DNA of 64,000 nt from assembly GCA_012295275.1 (NCBI GenBank), contig CM022676.1, forward strand, positions 5,954,719 to 6,018,718. Direction: 5' to 3'. The position numbers and the translations under genes were made by a program. Each line of letters starts with the position of its first letter. Within the stretch, counting starts at the first letter, position 1. Origin of the DNA: Chrysomallon squamiferum (Eukaryota; Mollusca; Gastropoda; Neomphalida; Peltospiridae). Shown here piece by piece: positions 1 to 12,269 of this stretch. Under the pieces are notes generated by a model. That model saw nothing but the letters and a program-made list of their open reading frames with translations, did no database searches and was not told the DNA's origin.

Positions 1-200
1 TGTTTTAAATTTCACACACCTACAATCTCTGTCTGTACCTGTCAGATGATAATCTTTGATCTCTACCTGTTAATTACAATCTAAATTACTTACCTGTGTG
101 TGGGCTGGTGAAAGTTAAATGAAAGGGTTTTTTGTGGGTATTTTTACTAGGTGGACGTTTTCACCTGGGATTATTTTTCAGGTAATTTTTTTTTTACCTG

Positions 201-251
201 GATTATTATTATCATTATTATTATTATTTTTTTTTTTTTTTTTTTTTTTTT
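201..251. repeat. (ATT)n followed by a 25-base T run
   Basis: Simple repeat in an AT-rich flank. The remaining bases of 1-839 are AT-rich with scattered ACCTG words and short A/T microsatellites, and nothing else was recognised there. Confidence 0.8.
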
Positions 252-839
252 GTTGTTGAAATGTATGAAATGTGATACTGGTTTTAATATAAGCTATTTT
301 AAAAATTTTGTTTGTTAAATATTTTAAATACTTGTTTTGATAAATGTATTATTCTGTTTACCTGTTTGTAATGTTATCTGAATTTAAGAATTTTAAAAAC
401 AAAATAATCTTTATCTATTTAAATAAATTAATTAATGCTAGGTTGAAATCTTTATATTTATAATTTGTAAAAAAATTAACTGCAAAAGAAAAAAATATGT
501 TCAACTAGGATTCTTTAATCTGTTGGTTTGTTTTGTGTTTATTTTAAATGTCCAGAAAGAATTTTGCTGTACGATGATGATTAAATTTATGGAAATACTT
601 TAAAAAGATAAAATTTTATAAATTATTTAAATTTCATTATTATGTGAATTTGTTATGTCACTCAATTCTTATCTATATTTATCAAAATAAATAATAAAAA
701 TAAATTAAAAAATAAATAAATAAATAAATAACAAAATAATTTTTAAAAAAGAATAGAAAAGAAAAGAAAAGAAATTTCAACATGAGAAAAAATGAAATAT
801 AGATAAAAAAGTAAAAAATGATTGATAAAGAAGAAAAAG

Positions 840-1830
840 AAATTTGCCTTTGGCAATAATTTTTATTTTTCAGGGAATGTTTTAGGAAGGCAATGTTTTA
901 TAAATTATTCAAATATTAAAGTTTTTATTAATGCCTTATTTTACTTGTCTTCTGTCAATCTTAAGTGAAATATTTAAATTTAAACAACAATTAAAAAAAG
1001 ATTTTAAAAAAATAATAAAACAGATATACAAAACAGATTAGCCTTTGGCAACTTGTTAATTTTTTTCTGAAATGCTTTAGGAAAGCACAATATCATAAAT
1101 TATTAAAATATCAATGTTTTATTCATGTCTTACTTTACTGTCAATCTACATTAAAATGATTTTTAAAAAGATTTTTAAAAAAACTAATGAAAGATAAAAA
1201 CCATGCAAATTAGCCTCTGGCAAAATGATAATTTTTGGGGAATGTTTTAGGAAAGTACAATATTATAAATTCTTTAAATTTCAATGTTTTATTAATGCAT
1301 TATTTTATTCACCTTCTGACAATCTTCATTAAAACAATTTAAAAAAAAAAAAAAAAAAAAAAAAAGAAATTTATACAAAAAAATAAATAAAAAAATAAGA
1401 TAGACAAAACACTTTACGTTCATTTTTCAGGAATGCTTTAGAAAATTACAAAATTATAAATTCTCAAAATTTCAATGTTTCATTAATGCATTATTTTACT
1501 TGCCTTGCTGTCAATCTGCTTTTAAAATAAATTATAAAAAAAAAATAAAACAACAACATTTAAATTAAAAAAAACAGAGACAAAGCCCTCTGGCAACATG
1601 TTAATGTTTTAAGAATCCTTTAGCAAACGACAACATCATAAATTATTTTAAAAAAATTAATGTATTATTTTACTTACTTCCAGTCAATCTACTTTTAAAA
1701 CAATTAAAAGAAAAAAAAAAAAAAAAAAAAAACACCACTCCTAAACATTTTATATATATATATATAAAAAAATAATAATAACAAGACAGACAAAACACAT
1801 TAGCTTCTGGCAGAAACTCGTTTTTTTTTT
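840..1830. repeat. Degenerate tandem array, unit about 170-220 bp, six copies
   Basis: Units begin with ATTAGCCTTTGGCAA or variants near 843, 1038, 1207, 1407 (poor), 1577 and 1798. Each continues with a TTTTAGGAAAGC-like segment, CATAAATTATT, TTTATTAATGC and CTGTCAATCT. Copies are strongly diverged and padded with A/T runs. Confidence 0.6.
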
Positions 1831-2159
1831 TCAGAAATTTGTGAGGATGTTAAAGACTGTGAGAGTAACTGGTTATCTTCAACAGACATCAGTCTTCCTT
1901 TTAACTTACTTTTCTTTTTTTTTTTTCTTTTTTTTTTTTCACCTTTCACCTGTCCTCACTCATTACAAATTTAACTGTTGGAATGTCTCAGTTTGCAGTC
2001 TTTTAAGTTATCATCAGTTTTGTTTGACCAGAAAAATGGCCATCAGTTTTACATGTTTTGTTCGTTAGACTCAGACTTTCTCTGAAACAAACGAACAATC
2101 TGGCAGCTTCAGCTCATTTAGTATTCATTTATTCAATTATTTACCTAGCTGCTGTTGCT

Positions 2160-2192
2160 GTTGTTGATGATGATGATGATGATGATGATGAC
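2160..2192. repeat. (GAT)n microsatellite
   Basis: About ten GAT units. The surrounding 1831-2489 holds T runs and TG/TA-rich sequence only. Confidence 0.85.
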
Positions 2193-2489
2193 ACAGTAGA
2201 AATAGAAATGGGAGGGGGAAAAGGGAAAAAAAAATGTTGTATGTATGTAGTGATTGTAGTAGGGTTTTTTTAATTGTTTTTTTTTATGTTTTTGTGTTTA
2301 GTGATTAAATTCTTGTTTTTGTGTGTGTGTGTTTGTGTGTGTACATGTGTCTGTATATATACATATATGTACATAAGTATATACACAAATGAATGTTTGT
2401 GTTTATGTAAGTATGCGTGTGTATATTTATGGATATATACATATATATTTGTAAGTATGTGTTACCATTCAATTCCTCCATTTGTAAAT

Positions 2490-2925
2490 CAATAACACTA
2501 TGTTACAAAACTTGTCTGGTAATGTGCAATGTCTGGTTACATTGCCTGGTGCTATAATGTATCTTGTCTAGTAACACAGCATAACTTTAATGGTAACATA
2601 GCTTAATGTAGTGTAACTCCTCTTGTAACACAGACTGGTAATGGACTGTGTCTGGTAATGTAGTGTAACAGTGTAACTCCTGTAACACAGTATGGTAATA
2701 AAGTATGTCCAGTAATATAGTGTAACATAGCATAACTCTTGTAACACAGTATGGTAATAAAGTGTGACTGGTAATGTAGTGTAACATAGTGTAACTCCTA
2801 TTGTAACACAGTATAGTAATAAAAATGTGTCTGGTAACACTGCGTAACTCCTACTTGTAACACGTCCAGGTAATAAAGCATGTCTGGTAACACAGCGTAA
2901 CTTCGTCTGGTAACAGCCGAAGCTG
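2490..2925. repeat. Degenerate tandem array of GTCTGGTAATG / GTAACACAG modules
   Basis: Units of roughly 55-65 bp combine TCTGGTAATGTAGTGTAAC, GTAACTCCT and TGTAACACAGTATGGTAAT. The long minus-strand frame across it (LCYTTLPVTLYYHTVLQE and similar) is a translation of the repeat and not a gene. Confidence 0.6.
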
Positions 2926-3485
2926 TGAAGAAATGACACAGACAGAGCAGATTGGACTGTTTCATGTCGAGCTATCTCTCTTCCAATCTCTGTTACTTCT
3001 TCACCTGAGAGGTTTAAAAAACACTTTGATGTTAATCTCCGGGCAACGCGCAATTTAAAATGAGTTAAAAATCTTGTTCAATGGTAGACTGCTAACGCAA
3101 ATGACAATGGATCGTGGCTTCAGAATCAGTTAGGTTACCGTGGTAATGGGCGAAAATGAGGCTCGTTCACGAAGGGTTGTTAAGTGAAGGTTTTTTTTTT
3201 TTTTTGTTTGTTTGGATAATAGTTTCTTGTAGTATAATGTTGTTGGAGTTGTGTTTGTTTGTTTTTTTGTGTGGGGGTTAAATTGGAAATGGCACTGATA
3301 AGGTCTGTTGTTGGTCATTTTATAATACAATAAAAAATATATTTAAAAAAATTATAAATACATAGAATTGTTTTTTTTTTAAATTTTATTTTGTTTATTT
3401 TGGTTTTTGAATCGCAGACCAGTTAAACAATGTTTAACAACAAGAAAAATAATAATTAAAAATAAATTAATAACTTTAAAAATTT
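2926..3485. other. Mostly unique, AT-rich, nothing recognised
   Basis: 2926-3180 is of ordinary complexity (for example AATCTCCGGGCAACGCGC near 3033-3050). The rest carries T runs. No splice-flanked coding segment or known motif was identified. Confidence 0.4.
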
Positions 3486-3660
3486 TAAATTAAAAAAAAA
3501 AAATTTTATTTAAAATAAAATAAAATAAAATAAATAAATAAATAAAAATAATAAAAATAAAAAATAAATCCATAAATAAAATAAAATAAAATAAAATAAA
3601 ATAAAATAAAATAAAATAAAATAAAATAAAAAATAATAAATAAACAAACAAATAAAAATA

Positions 3661-3737
<77 letters not shown>

Positions 3738-3830
3738 AAATAAAAATAAATAAAATAACGTAAAATAAAATAAAAATAAAAACCCCACCCCAAAAACACC
3801 CCACCAACACCACCCCATCCCCCACACACA
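3486..3830. repeat. (AAAT)n/(AAAAT)n array ending in a C-rich tract
   Basis: About 290 bases of 4- and 5-base A/T units end abruptly at 3781 in CCCCACCCC-type sequence. The minus-strand YLFIYLFI frames are translations of it. Confidence 0.85.
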
Positions 3831-4860
3831 CAGTGTGTCTGCTGGTGTCTGTCCTCAGTGACCCGTACTGTGGGTTCATATTCTCCACAATAGCAAGAGG
3901 TGAATTAAAAAAAAAAAATTTTTTTTTTTTTTTTTTTTTTTTGTCTAAGCTTCTGAACAAGCAAGCAAATAGCCTCATGCTGATGGTTTCGTAACATGCA
4001 AACTCTGAGTTATTTCATCGGGAAAAATCACCGGTAATTTTACAGTAGCTTGATCTCTATCTGTTTAACAAAAAAAAAAAAAAAAAAAAATAAAAAAAAA
4101 AAAAAAAAAAAAAGAAAAAGAAGATAGGCCTATTTATCTGGAAATCTAAACACTGTTTGTGCATGAATACCTTTTTCTTCCAAAAAAATAAAAATAAAAA
4201 AATAAAAAAAAATAAAAAAATTATATTATAATATCGTTGTTTCCATGGTTATTAAGCTGATCCACTTGGTGTTTTGGGTTGTTTTTTGGGGGGATATTGC
4301 ACAAATAAAACGATGAAAAATGTATAGATAAGTCAAATAAAGTTAATGAAATGGAAACAGTACAGATTTTATTCAGTGTGTGTGTGATATACACATAGAC
4401 ACAGGTTCTGTTCTTCTAGGTATACCTTTTTATCAATTTTTCCCATTCCTACCAGTGCCCGTTTCTTGTTTATTGAAAATATAACCTTTGCTGTGTATGG
4501 GAAGGAGCGTATTTGTGATTTTTTTACTGCTAAATTGATAAAAAGTAGTTGAGAAAATGATAGAAGAGTGTTTCCATTATTGAATCATTACAAAAAAGTA
4601 AAAAATAAAAATTTGTGTGATTTAATATCAGTTTTAATAAATATTATTTATTGTGTTAATATTTTATTTTTATTATATTGTTTCATTATTTTGTTTTATT
4701 TCTTACATTGAAGGAAATATCTGATAAATTTACCAGAATTTTTGGTGTGTAATGAACTATTCTGAACTTTTTATTAAATTATCTTATTTCAGTAATTCTA
4801 CCTTCAGTTTTATTAAACATTAGCATGTTATTGAAAATACCTTTTATCTTCAGCTTCAGT
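3831..4860. other. A-run rich stretch, nothing recognised
   Basis: Contains T run 3920-3941, A runs at 4070-4113 and 4190-4215, and AT-rich unique sequence to 4860. No gene signal was seen. Confidence 0.4.
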
Positions 4861-4865
4861 TATTA

Positions 4866-5250
4866 ATAACAAGATTTGAACCAGAAAACTCCCTGGTGCT
4901 ATGTGAGGTAAAAATAATAAATTATGTCATTCAAATAATTACCTTTGTCAGAAGATAAGACATCAAAAATAATGAAAAAAACTAAAAATAAAAATATTCT
5001 TTAGGGAATTCAAACCAGAATTATCCTAGATAAAATATGATGGAATGTAAATTAATAACTTGTCAGAAGATAAGAATTAAGAATAAAAAAAAAAAAAAAA
5101 AAAAAAAGTTCTTTATGCGATTTGAACCAGAAATCTTCCAGATGTTACTAAATGAAAAACATGTTGATACTATTTTTGGGATTCCAAAAAAAAAAAAAAA
5201 GAAAAGAAAAAAAACAAATTAAAAAAAAGTTACAGGATGTGAACTGTAAA
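4866..5250 (-). repeat. Diverged tandem copies of a tRNA-like segment
   Basis: GATTTGAACCAGAAA-type sequences occur at about 4875, 5010 (as AATTCAAACCAGAAT) and 5117, with a weaker one near 5233. They are separated by similar text (CAGAAGATAAGA, then A-runs). The minus strand gives TTGGTTCAAATC-like B-boxes. This resembles the array near 50.3 kb but is more decayed. Confidence 0.35.
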
Positions 5251-5431
5251 ACGAGAATAAAAACAGAATTCTCAAAACAAAGTGCAATAATATTATCACC
5301 AGGTGCAAAATTATTTATAATTAAGAAAATTTCTCAGAATTCAGCTCTGTTGCTGGACAACCCGTTAAACAATGCTTCTGTTAATTAAAGTCATTATTAA
5401 TATTTAATAATTCATGCATTTGTTTATTACT

Positions 5432-5433
<2 letters not shown>

Positions 5434-5483
<50 letters not shown>

Positions 5484-5590
5484 AAGGAGAGAGAGAGAGA
5501 GAGAGTGTGAGAGTGTGTCTAGCCAAATTAAAAACATTTGAGAGAGAGAGAGAGAGAGTGTGTGTCTAGCCAAATTAAAAACATTTTTTA
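5434..5590. repeat. (GA)n with duplicated flank
   Basis: (GA)n is followed by GTGTGTCTAGCCAAATTAAA and ACATTT, and the whole block is repeated once with a shorter GA tract. Confidence 0.8.
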
Positions 5591-6159
5591 CTCTCACCTG
5601 ATGTAATTATTCTGTTACCTAACTTTGGTAAGCAATAAAAACACAGGAAAAAAAAAAGAGGACAAAATTGGGAAAATCTGGGAAACTTTTAGTGTTCCTT
5701 CCAGGAGGTTTTAATTTTGTTTTGGGAAGACATGGAACATCACCATGTGTTAAAATCTACGTTTATTTTTACAAAACCACGGTTGTGTTGTTTTGAACGA
5801 GCTATCCAGGTAGGTTCGTCTCTGTTTTTAATTAACCTGGCTCGTTACAGGCCAGGTGCCAAATCTCATTATGTAATATAATTAATTACATAATGTGCTG
5901 GAGTTCGGAAGTTTAAAGTAATCAATTTAAAAGCTGAGTTTGAAAGTTTAAAATCGACGCTAATTAATTGAATAATATGAAAGTTTAGAATTTTGAAATT
6001 CTTGTTATGTATTGCACTAGATAACATTACATCCATACATACATGGATAAATGTATACATACATTTATATGTACATACAGGTACACATGCATACTTATGT
6101 ACATAAATACTCATACATATATACATATATATATGTTATTGGTATTGTTATTGCAGTTG

Positions 6160-6165
6160 ATATTT

Positions 6166-6218
<53 letters not shown>

Positions 6219-6344
6219 ATTAGTCTCACTTTAAATTCTGAAACACAACTAAGAAAAAAATGTATTTATTTCTTAATATTTTATTCTTAACTGTTATTTT
6301 TGCAATCTCATATTCTATCTCAGTTCAATATCATCATCATCAAA

Positions 6345-6411
<67 letters not shown>

Positions 6412-6413
6412 TA

Positions 6414-6463
<50 letters not shown>

Positions 6464-6466
6464 TTC
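6160..6466. repeat. (TTTA)n and long (ATT)n
   Basis: (TTTA)n lies at about 6167-6215 and an (ATT)n of about 120 bases at 6346-6464. The poly-L/Y/I open frames here are artefacts of these repeats. Confidence 0.9.
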
Positions 6467-6599
6467 TGATTATATTAGCAAAATCATTTCCAAATCAGAA
6501 TTCATATCATCACCATCCATTTCAAAACTTCATGATGACATACACCTCATATTACTCACCCATCGATAAAATAATTAACTTACTTAATATACATCAGAT

Positions 6600-6850
6600 C
6601 TGTCAAAACTGCCAACCCCTGGAAACATCCGATTTCCTTTGTTTCACACCCTAACAATTTGTTACGCTTGACCGACTCTCATCTTGTGTAATACCCCCAT
6701 CCGGTGGTCCATTGATGCATGCACATGTTCCTCATGAATATTAATGAGCTGGTATTGTCAGACTGTTGAATATTTGATTCGAGGATCTGATTGTTTTCCA
6801 GTTATGTCATTGTGCTGGATTTGAAAGATGTTTGTGTTAACAAGTGGGTT
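6600..6850. promoter_or_regulatory. Unique island with near-palindromic homeodomain/POU-like site
   Basis: The stretch is free of microsatellites. It contains CTCATGAATATTAATGAG at 6731-6748, an imperfect palindrome with two ATTA-type cores, preceded by GATGCATGCACATG. Regulatory function is inferred from motif content only. Confidence 0.25.
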
Positions 6851-6974
6851 TTGTTATTATTATTGTTATGAATTATTATTATGAAAAGTGAAACTTTGTT
6901 AAGTTAAAAAAATAATAATTGAAAAAAAGGTGGTATTCTGTTTAGACTCAATCTGACTTAATCTACTTGTGCAA

Positions 6975-7262
6975 AGTGTGTGGTATGTATTGCTTTTTTT
7001 TTTTTTTTTTTGACAAAATTTTATGAATATAATTCTTTTCATTATAACGTTATTTCCAATTCTAACCTTAAGAAGGTGTAAGTAAAATTTATGCTGTTTA
7101 GATAAGTATATGGTATGTATTGCCTTCTTTTTTTTGAGACGAGATTATTATTAATATTTTTCTTTTTGTTATAACGTTATTTCCAATTCTAACCTTAAGA
7201 TATGTAAGTAAAATTTATGCTCTTTAGATAAAGTATAAATTATGTATTGCCTTGTATTTGAG
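6975..7262. repeat. Tandem array, unit about 130 bp, two and a fraction copies
   Basis: GGTATGTATTGCTTT, TATAACGTTATTTCCAATTC, TAACCTTAAGA, GTAAGTAAAATTTATGCT and TTTAGATAAGTATA recur in order from about 6981 and 7112, with a third start near 7237. Confidence 0.6.
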
Positions 7263-7335
7263 ATAAAACGTGTTAATATTCTCATATATATATATTTTGG
7301 TATCCATGATCAATCTGGCAATATATTTTTAATAA

Positions 7336-7400
7336 TGTACCAGGCAGGATTTGATCTCATTATCCTACAAACCGCAGTCACTGTGCGCTGCACTTTACAA
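7336..7400 (-). repeat. tRNA-like fragment (minus orientation)
   Basis: The plus strand GCAGGATTTGATCTCATTAT gives GATCAAATCCTGC on the minus strand, B-box-like, with CAGTGACTGCGGTTTG upstream on that strand. A degenerate SINE head is the simplest reading. Confidence 0.3.
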
Positions 7401-7410
7401 CAAACAAAAA

Positions 7411-7572
7411 ATGGTCTGGCCTAACTCGAGAGAAAGTGGTTTGAAAATGAAATTAGCAAACAATTTATGGTCCGATCATATCTGGTCTTCAGCCCTAATG
7501 AAAGCTGGCCGAGATTTGATAAAAATCGGCAGGCTTTCTTCATCACCTTTCAATTTACCTGTCCAATTCTGA
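7411..7572 (+). other. Small ORF of 53 codons, unrecognised
   Basis: The ATG (A at -3, G at +4) opens a frame of ordinary amino-acid composition that includes WSDHIWSSALMKAGRDLIKI and ends at 7572. It lies just after a minus-strand tRNA-like fragment in a stretch free of microsatellites. Without splice signals or homology it cannot be separated from a decayed mobile-element fragment or chance. Confidence 0.1.
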
Positions 7573-7895
7573 CCACATAGCCTGGGCAAATCTGTCACCG
7601 ATACCAAGCTTTATAGGTACTGTTACTTCCCCACTGTGAACTGGAGCCTAAGGACAGACGTCAGTTTGTAGTAGTATTTTTTTTACCAGGCTAGACAGGA
7701 ATGCTGTACAGGCATATGGAGAATATTATGTTGGCACATGGTTTCTTTAACTGTGTGATGTGTGTTTATGTGAGAAAAGACAGGAGAATCTAAAAATTCC
7801 AGCTGAAAGTAAATATATGGCTTGTTTCGTCCCTGTCTGTGTGTTGTTTTATTTGATAATAAAAGTGTTGGTTTCTTGAAATATTTGGTTTTTAA

Positions 7896-7896
7896 A

Positions 7897-7989
<93 letters not shown>

Positions 7990-8285
7990 ACATGCATACA
8001 TTTATTCACAATCTCTCTCTCTCTCAGATTCTTTCTTTCTTTCTCTCCTTTTCTCTGTCTTTCTTTATATCTCTCTCTATCTTGATGTCTTTCTCATCAC
8101 ACACACACACACACACAAACACACATTCATGAACTGACACATACAAACATAAATACATACAAAGTATATTTATAAAAACCATATGTGCATCTGTAGAACT
8201 GTCATCAAAAATGGCAGGTTTAAAAAAAAAAAAAAAAAGATAAATAAACATCTAAGTAAAAAAAGAAAAAGAAAATACAGGTGTA

Positions 8286-8338
<53 letters not shown>

Positions 8339-8345
8339 ACAGACA
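7896..8345. repeat. (GA)45 tract, CT-rich, (CA)n tracts
   Basis: (GA)n runs 7896-7985, CT-rich sequence lies at 8009-8090, and (CA)n at 8097-8118 and 8288-8342. Neighbouring SLSL, RERE and HTHT frames are not genes. Confidence 0.9.
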
Positions 8346-8465
8346 TGTGTTTGTGTGGAAATGCATACTGACAAGCAGTAAAATCATTCTTCGTTTATCT
8401 CTGACACAGGACCAGAATTTCTACCCTTCTGTCAGTGTCAAATTAATATTCCACTTAGTAACATC

Positions 8466-8990
8466 TAGATAAGCAAAGTCAAAGCTAGATAAGTTGGTTA
8501 GAGACTGGATAAGTCAAGTGGAATCTTGAAAAAGTGAGACGACGTTTAAAACTTGAAAATAACGTTAAGACTAGATAAATAAATTTAAAATGAGCTAGGC
8601 TAGATGAAGACTGGATCAATAAAGTTAAGTACAGATAAGCTAGTTTGAGCTAGATAAGTAAAGTTAAGACTAGAAAATATCTTTCAGTCTGCTTAAGTAA
8701 AGTTAGAATTAAATAAGTTTGTTTAAGACCAGATAAATAAGATCAGCCTTAGATATGTTAAAGACTAGATAAATTAATACAACACTAGAAAAGTAAGTTT
8801 AATAATAGATAAGCTAGTTTCAGTATGTATGAGTAAATTTACGAAAGTAAGTTTAAGACTAGATAAATAAGATTAGCCCTAGATAAGTTGATGACTAGAT
8901 AAATTAATTTTCAGACTAGAAAAGTAAGCTTAGGACTAGAAAATAAGTTTGAATCTAGAAACGTTATTTTAGTAATAAGGTAAGTAATTT
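8466..8990. repeat. Degenerate minisatellite of GACTAGATAAGTAAGTT-type units
   Basis: Some 25 to 30 variants of ACTAGATAA(G/A)TAAGTTTA, about 17-20 bp each, fill the stretch, with drift and indels. It resembles an old minisatellite. Confidence 0.6.
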
Positions 8991-9399
8991 CCTTTATAGA
9001 AAAGTAAATGTTTATTTTCAACAGATAAAGCAGGTGTATGATTCATGAAATTCTTAAATTTATTTATCTTATTTGTCTTCTGCCAAAATGTAAAATAAAT
9101 CTTGTACCAAAATATAACATAAACCTTGTGCCAAAACTGTAACATGATGTCACATTTAAAATGTAAAATATTCTTGTGCTAATAATTGATATAAATACAC
9201 CAAGTGTTTTGTATTAGAATGGTAATAGGATTAATCCTAAACAGTGTGCCCATTTCATTATTTCCCATTCTAAAAACTGCTCTGAGAATTAAACAAAAAT
9301 AACAGTTAAAAGAAAAAAAAAAATCTTATTTGAAGGGTATTAATTCCAGTTGGTTGATTCCAGTTTTTATTAGAGTTATTTCATCTTGTGTGGCATATT

Positions 9400-9450
<51 letters not shown>

Positions 9451-10330
9451 TCTGTATCAATAAAATTATGATAATTAAATTGTAATAATCTGTTTTTTAA
9501 AGGGATCACCTTAGTTAATGGGAATAAAATGTATTATTATTATTATTATTTTTTTTTTTTTTTACTTATTGCCAAATGCTCTATTGAGAAATAGAATTAA
9601 TAAAAATGGCCTACAAAACACACAGTCTATAGATGTTAAACATGGTGTAAATTTGTAGTACAAAATGTTATACAAATGCACTGACGTTTCATCCATTCAG
9701 AATCGTTGCCATGGAAAAAGCTTTATGTGTAACTAATGGGCATTGTGGGTAAATTGTGTATACCATAATAGTGTTAGGGTGTTAAGTAAAAAAAAATTAT
9801 ATTTAAAATCAACTGCCACCCACATTTTGTTCCACCTGTGTGTGTGGGTATGTGTGTGTGTGTGGGTGGTAGTGATAGACTTTCATCTGGTGGTTTTAAT
9901 TTATTTATTTGAATTGGGTGGATAGTATGACTGTATGTATGTGCATATAAATACACACACACATGCATGCATGCACACATACACACACAACACACACACA
10001 CAAACATATATACATCATATAAAGGACATATACATATATACATATACATACAAACCCATTCAGACATAAAAGAAAAACACAACTAATTTTTATTCTATCG
10101 TTAGCTATCAAATATCAATGTTTATTTGATATGCCAATGATGTTTGTTACCCCCAGGGAACTGTTGCCCCACCTCTCTGAATTTCAAAACTCACATGCTG
10201 TGTTTTTTGGCATCAAAGACATCTGCAATTTTCTTTTATCCTATTTCAGCAGTGTCTTATCATGTTAAATTTTAATTAAAATAAACATTTAATTAAATTT
10301 CCTTTTTGACAAAAGGAATTGTAATTTGCA
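8991..10330. other. AT-rich stretch with (AAT)n, (TG)n and (CA)n
   Basis: (AAT)n at about 9405-9451, (ATT) and T run at 9535-9562, (TG)n at 9838-9862, and CA/CATA-rich at 9950-10060. The rest is unique AT-rich DNA with no recognised feature. Confidence 0.5.
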
Positions 10331-10339
10331 TAAAATTAA

Positions 10340-10832
10340 TTTCAGGTGGGAAGGAATACCTGACAGGTAAATTGTTTTGAAAAAAAAAAAAAAAAAGTTT
10401 AATTAAAGGTAAATGATTGATTTTGTGATGACTTAGAAATTAATTTAGTTTAGGTAAGAACTTATTTATTAATAGATACAAATTAATTAACAACATTGGT
10501 GAAAAAAAAAAAAAAAAAAAAAATTGTAATAAAGTTGTATTAAATATACTGGGAAAAAAAGAAAAGAGGTATATAAATTAATATTAATTATTTTATTGAA
10601 AAGCTGTCAGCCAAAAAAAAAAATATATATTACAGGTAAAAATTTATTACAGGTAGAATTTGATCAATTAATTACCTAACTGATAACCTGTCAGTTTTAG
10701 GTATAATTAATATATCAAAGGTAAAAATTAAATTATTATAGTTTTTAGAAATCTGTCATTTAAAATATTTGTAAAAAGTCTTTGTGTATATATATATAAA
10801 CACACACACACACACACACACAAAAAAAAAAA

Positions 10833-10880
<48 letters not shown>

Positions 10881-11010
10881 ATTGGGTATGTGTGTACAAG
10901 ACAGAAAAGAGAGAAAACCTAATCAATTCTAGTTACAAATCAATTTATTACAGGTAAAAATTAATACATTATAGGTAATAAATAATGAAAAATAATAATA
11001 ACAACTAAAA
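10340..11010. repeat. AT-rich segment with recurrent ACAGGTA / AGGTAA words
   Basis: About ten AGGTAA, AGGTAG or TACCT words are spread through the segment with A runs, (CA)n at 10801-10822 and (GA)n at 10844-10877. They resemble decoy 5' splice sites or ZEB/Snail boxes but may be remnants of a degenerate repeat. Confidence 0.3.
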
Positions 11011-11149
11011 AAAAAATTATTTTTAATAAATGCAGTTACTGAAAACATATCGTGTTATCAAGTCTAGTTAAAGATTAATATATATGTTTGTATGTATGTG
11101 TATATATATATATATATATAAACTTCAATTAATTATGTTATTGAAAACC

Positions 11150-11390
11150 TGTCAACTCACCTGGCTGGGCAGGTCGTTACAGGTGCGTTGGGGCTTTGTC
11201 AGAACACCTGTATTACGGACAAATCACCTTTTCACACCTGTACATTGATCTGAGACCAGCTTTGACATTGTCTTTCTTCATCTCTCCTACTAGGGGCTCT
11301 TTCACAGCTCACTCACTACCCAGGACTCCTCGGCTCCTTCAGAATTCTGCTCCTACAGCAGAACTACCTTTTATATAGGGTCATGAACTG
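11150..11390. promoter_or_regulatory. Unique island with four CACCTG/CAGGTG boxes and a TATA-like word
   Basis: CACCTG or its complement occurs at 11158, 11180, 11205 and 11235. TTTTATATAG occurs near 11370. This could be an enhancer or weak promoter. The 60-codon open frame inside starts at a non-ATG codon and is not credible. Confidence 0.25.
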
Positions 11391-11809
11391 TACATGTTTA
11401 AAAATGTGTCGAGATTTTAGTAAAAAGAGATTTTCTCTTGTTCGGAGTTAATATATATTTTTTTTTCTTGTTGGACATTGTCAATGAAATTCAGTATATG
11501 TGTTGTTTTTTTAGGGGCTGGAGCATTTTTTGGGGTTTCATTTTTCAACATAATTATTTGTTTTCTGGTCATGGTATTCGAATTATTTTTAGTGGGATGT
11601 GAATTTGAAATTTAGCAGAGCATTTCTGGAGTTAATTTTTCAAGATCAATATATATATATTTTTTATTTCTGTCATATATAATTTTTCATTAATTTGAAA
11701 TCACTTACAAAACTTTACATAACAATATTGCTGATTGTAATGGATAAATATCATTTATTAAAATATTAGGTTTGTAATATATTTGTTTATGAAAACTTGG
11801 TTGCTAGAT

Positions 11810-11996
11810 ATAACTTGATACTTCTTGATATTACTTAACGTAATTTAATATTTTGATTTCTTTACAAAAATATTACTTGACATACATGAACACATTTGAT
11901 ATAAACTGAATAATGCTTGATATATTTAATATTACTTGATATTACTTGATGCAATGATAAAATTCAATATTGCTTGATCAATTTTAATATAGCTTG

Positions 11997-12035
<39 letters not shown>

Positions 12036-12260
12036 ATTACTTTTTATCACTTAATCCAAAATGATGTAGATAGATATTAAATTTGATACAAAAATATATA
12101 ATTTAATATTATTTAATACAACCTTTAAATAAGTTGTCAGAACTGGTCAAATGTATGTAACTTGAGACAACTTTATATGATTTAAATCAACTTGATATCA
12201 CTTGACAAAACATCATACAATTCAGCATTACTTGATGGAACTTGATTTGACTTGACAATT
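11810..12260. repeat. Degenerate short tandem array of ACTTGATATTACTTGA units, with (AT)n
   Basis: Variants of TACTTGATA recur every 10-20 bp on both sides of an (AT)18 tract at 11998-12033. No coding potential was seen. Confidence 0.55.
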
Positions 12261-12269
12261 ATTCAGTCA

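Noticed and set aside
80-110. Minus-strand CAG|GTAAGTA donor consensus at 94|93
   Set aside because: No credible exon upstream on that strand (positions above 94) and no acceptor paired with it; ACCTG words are common here.
2568-3053. Minus-strand frame of 161 codons
   Set aside because: It follows the degenerate GTAACACAG array; the peptide is periodic with the DNA repeat.
3490-3978. Minus-strand frame of 162 codons
   Set aside because: Most of it is the translation of an (AAAT)/(AAAAT) array (YLFIYLFI), with poly-K at the start; no protein-like segment.
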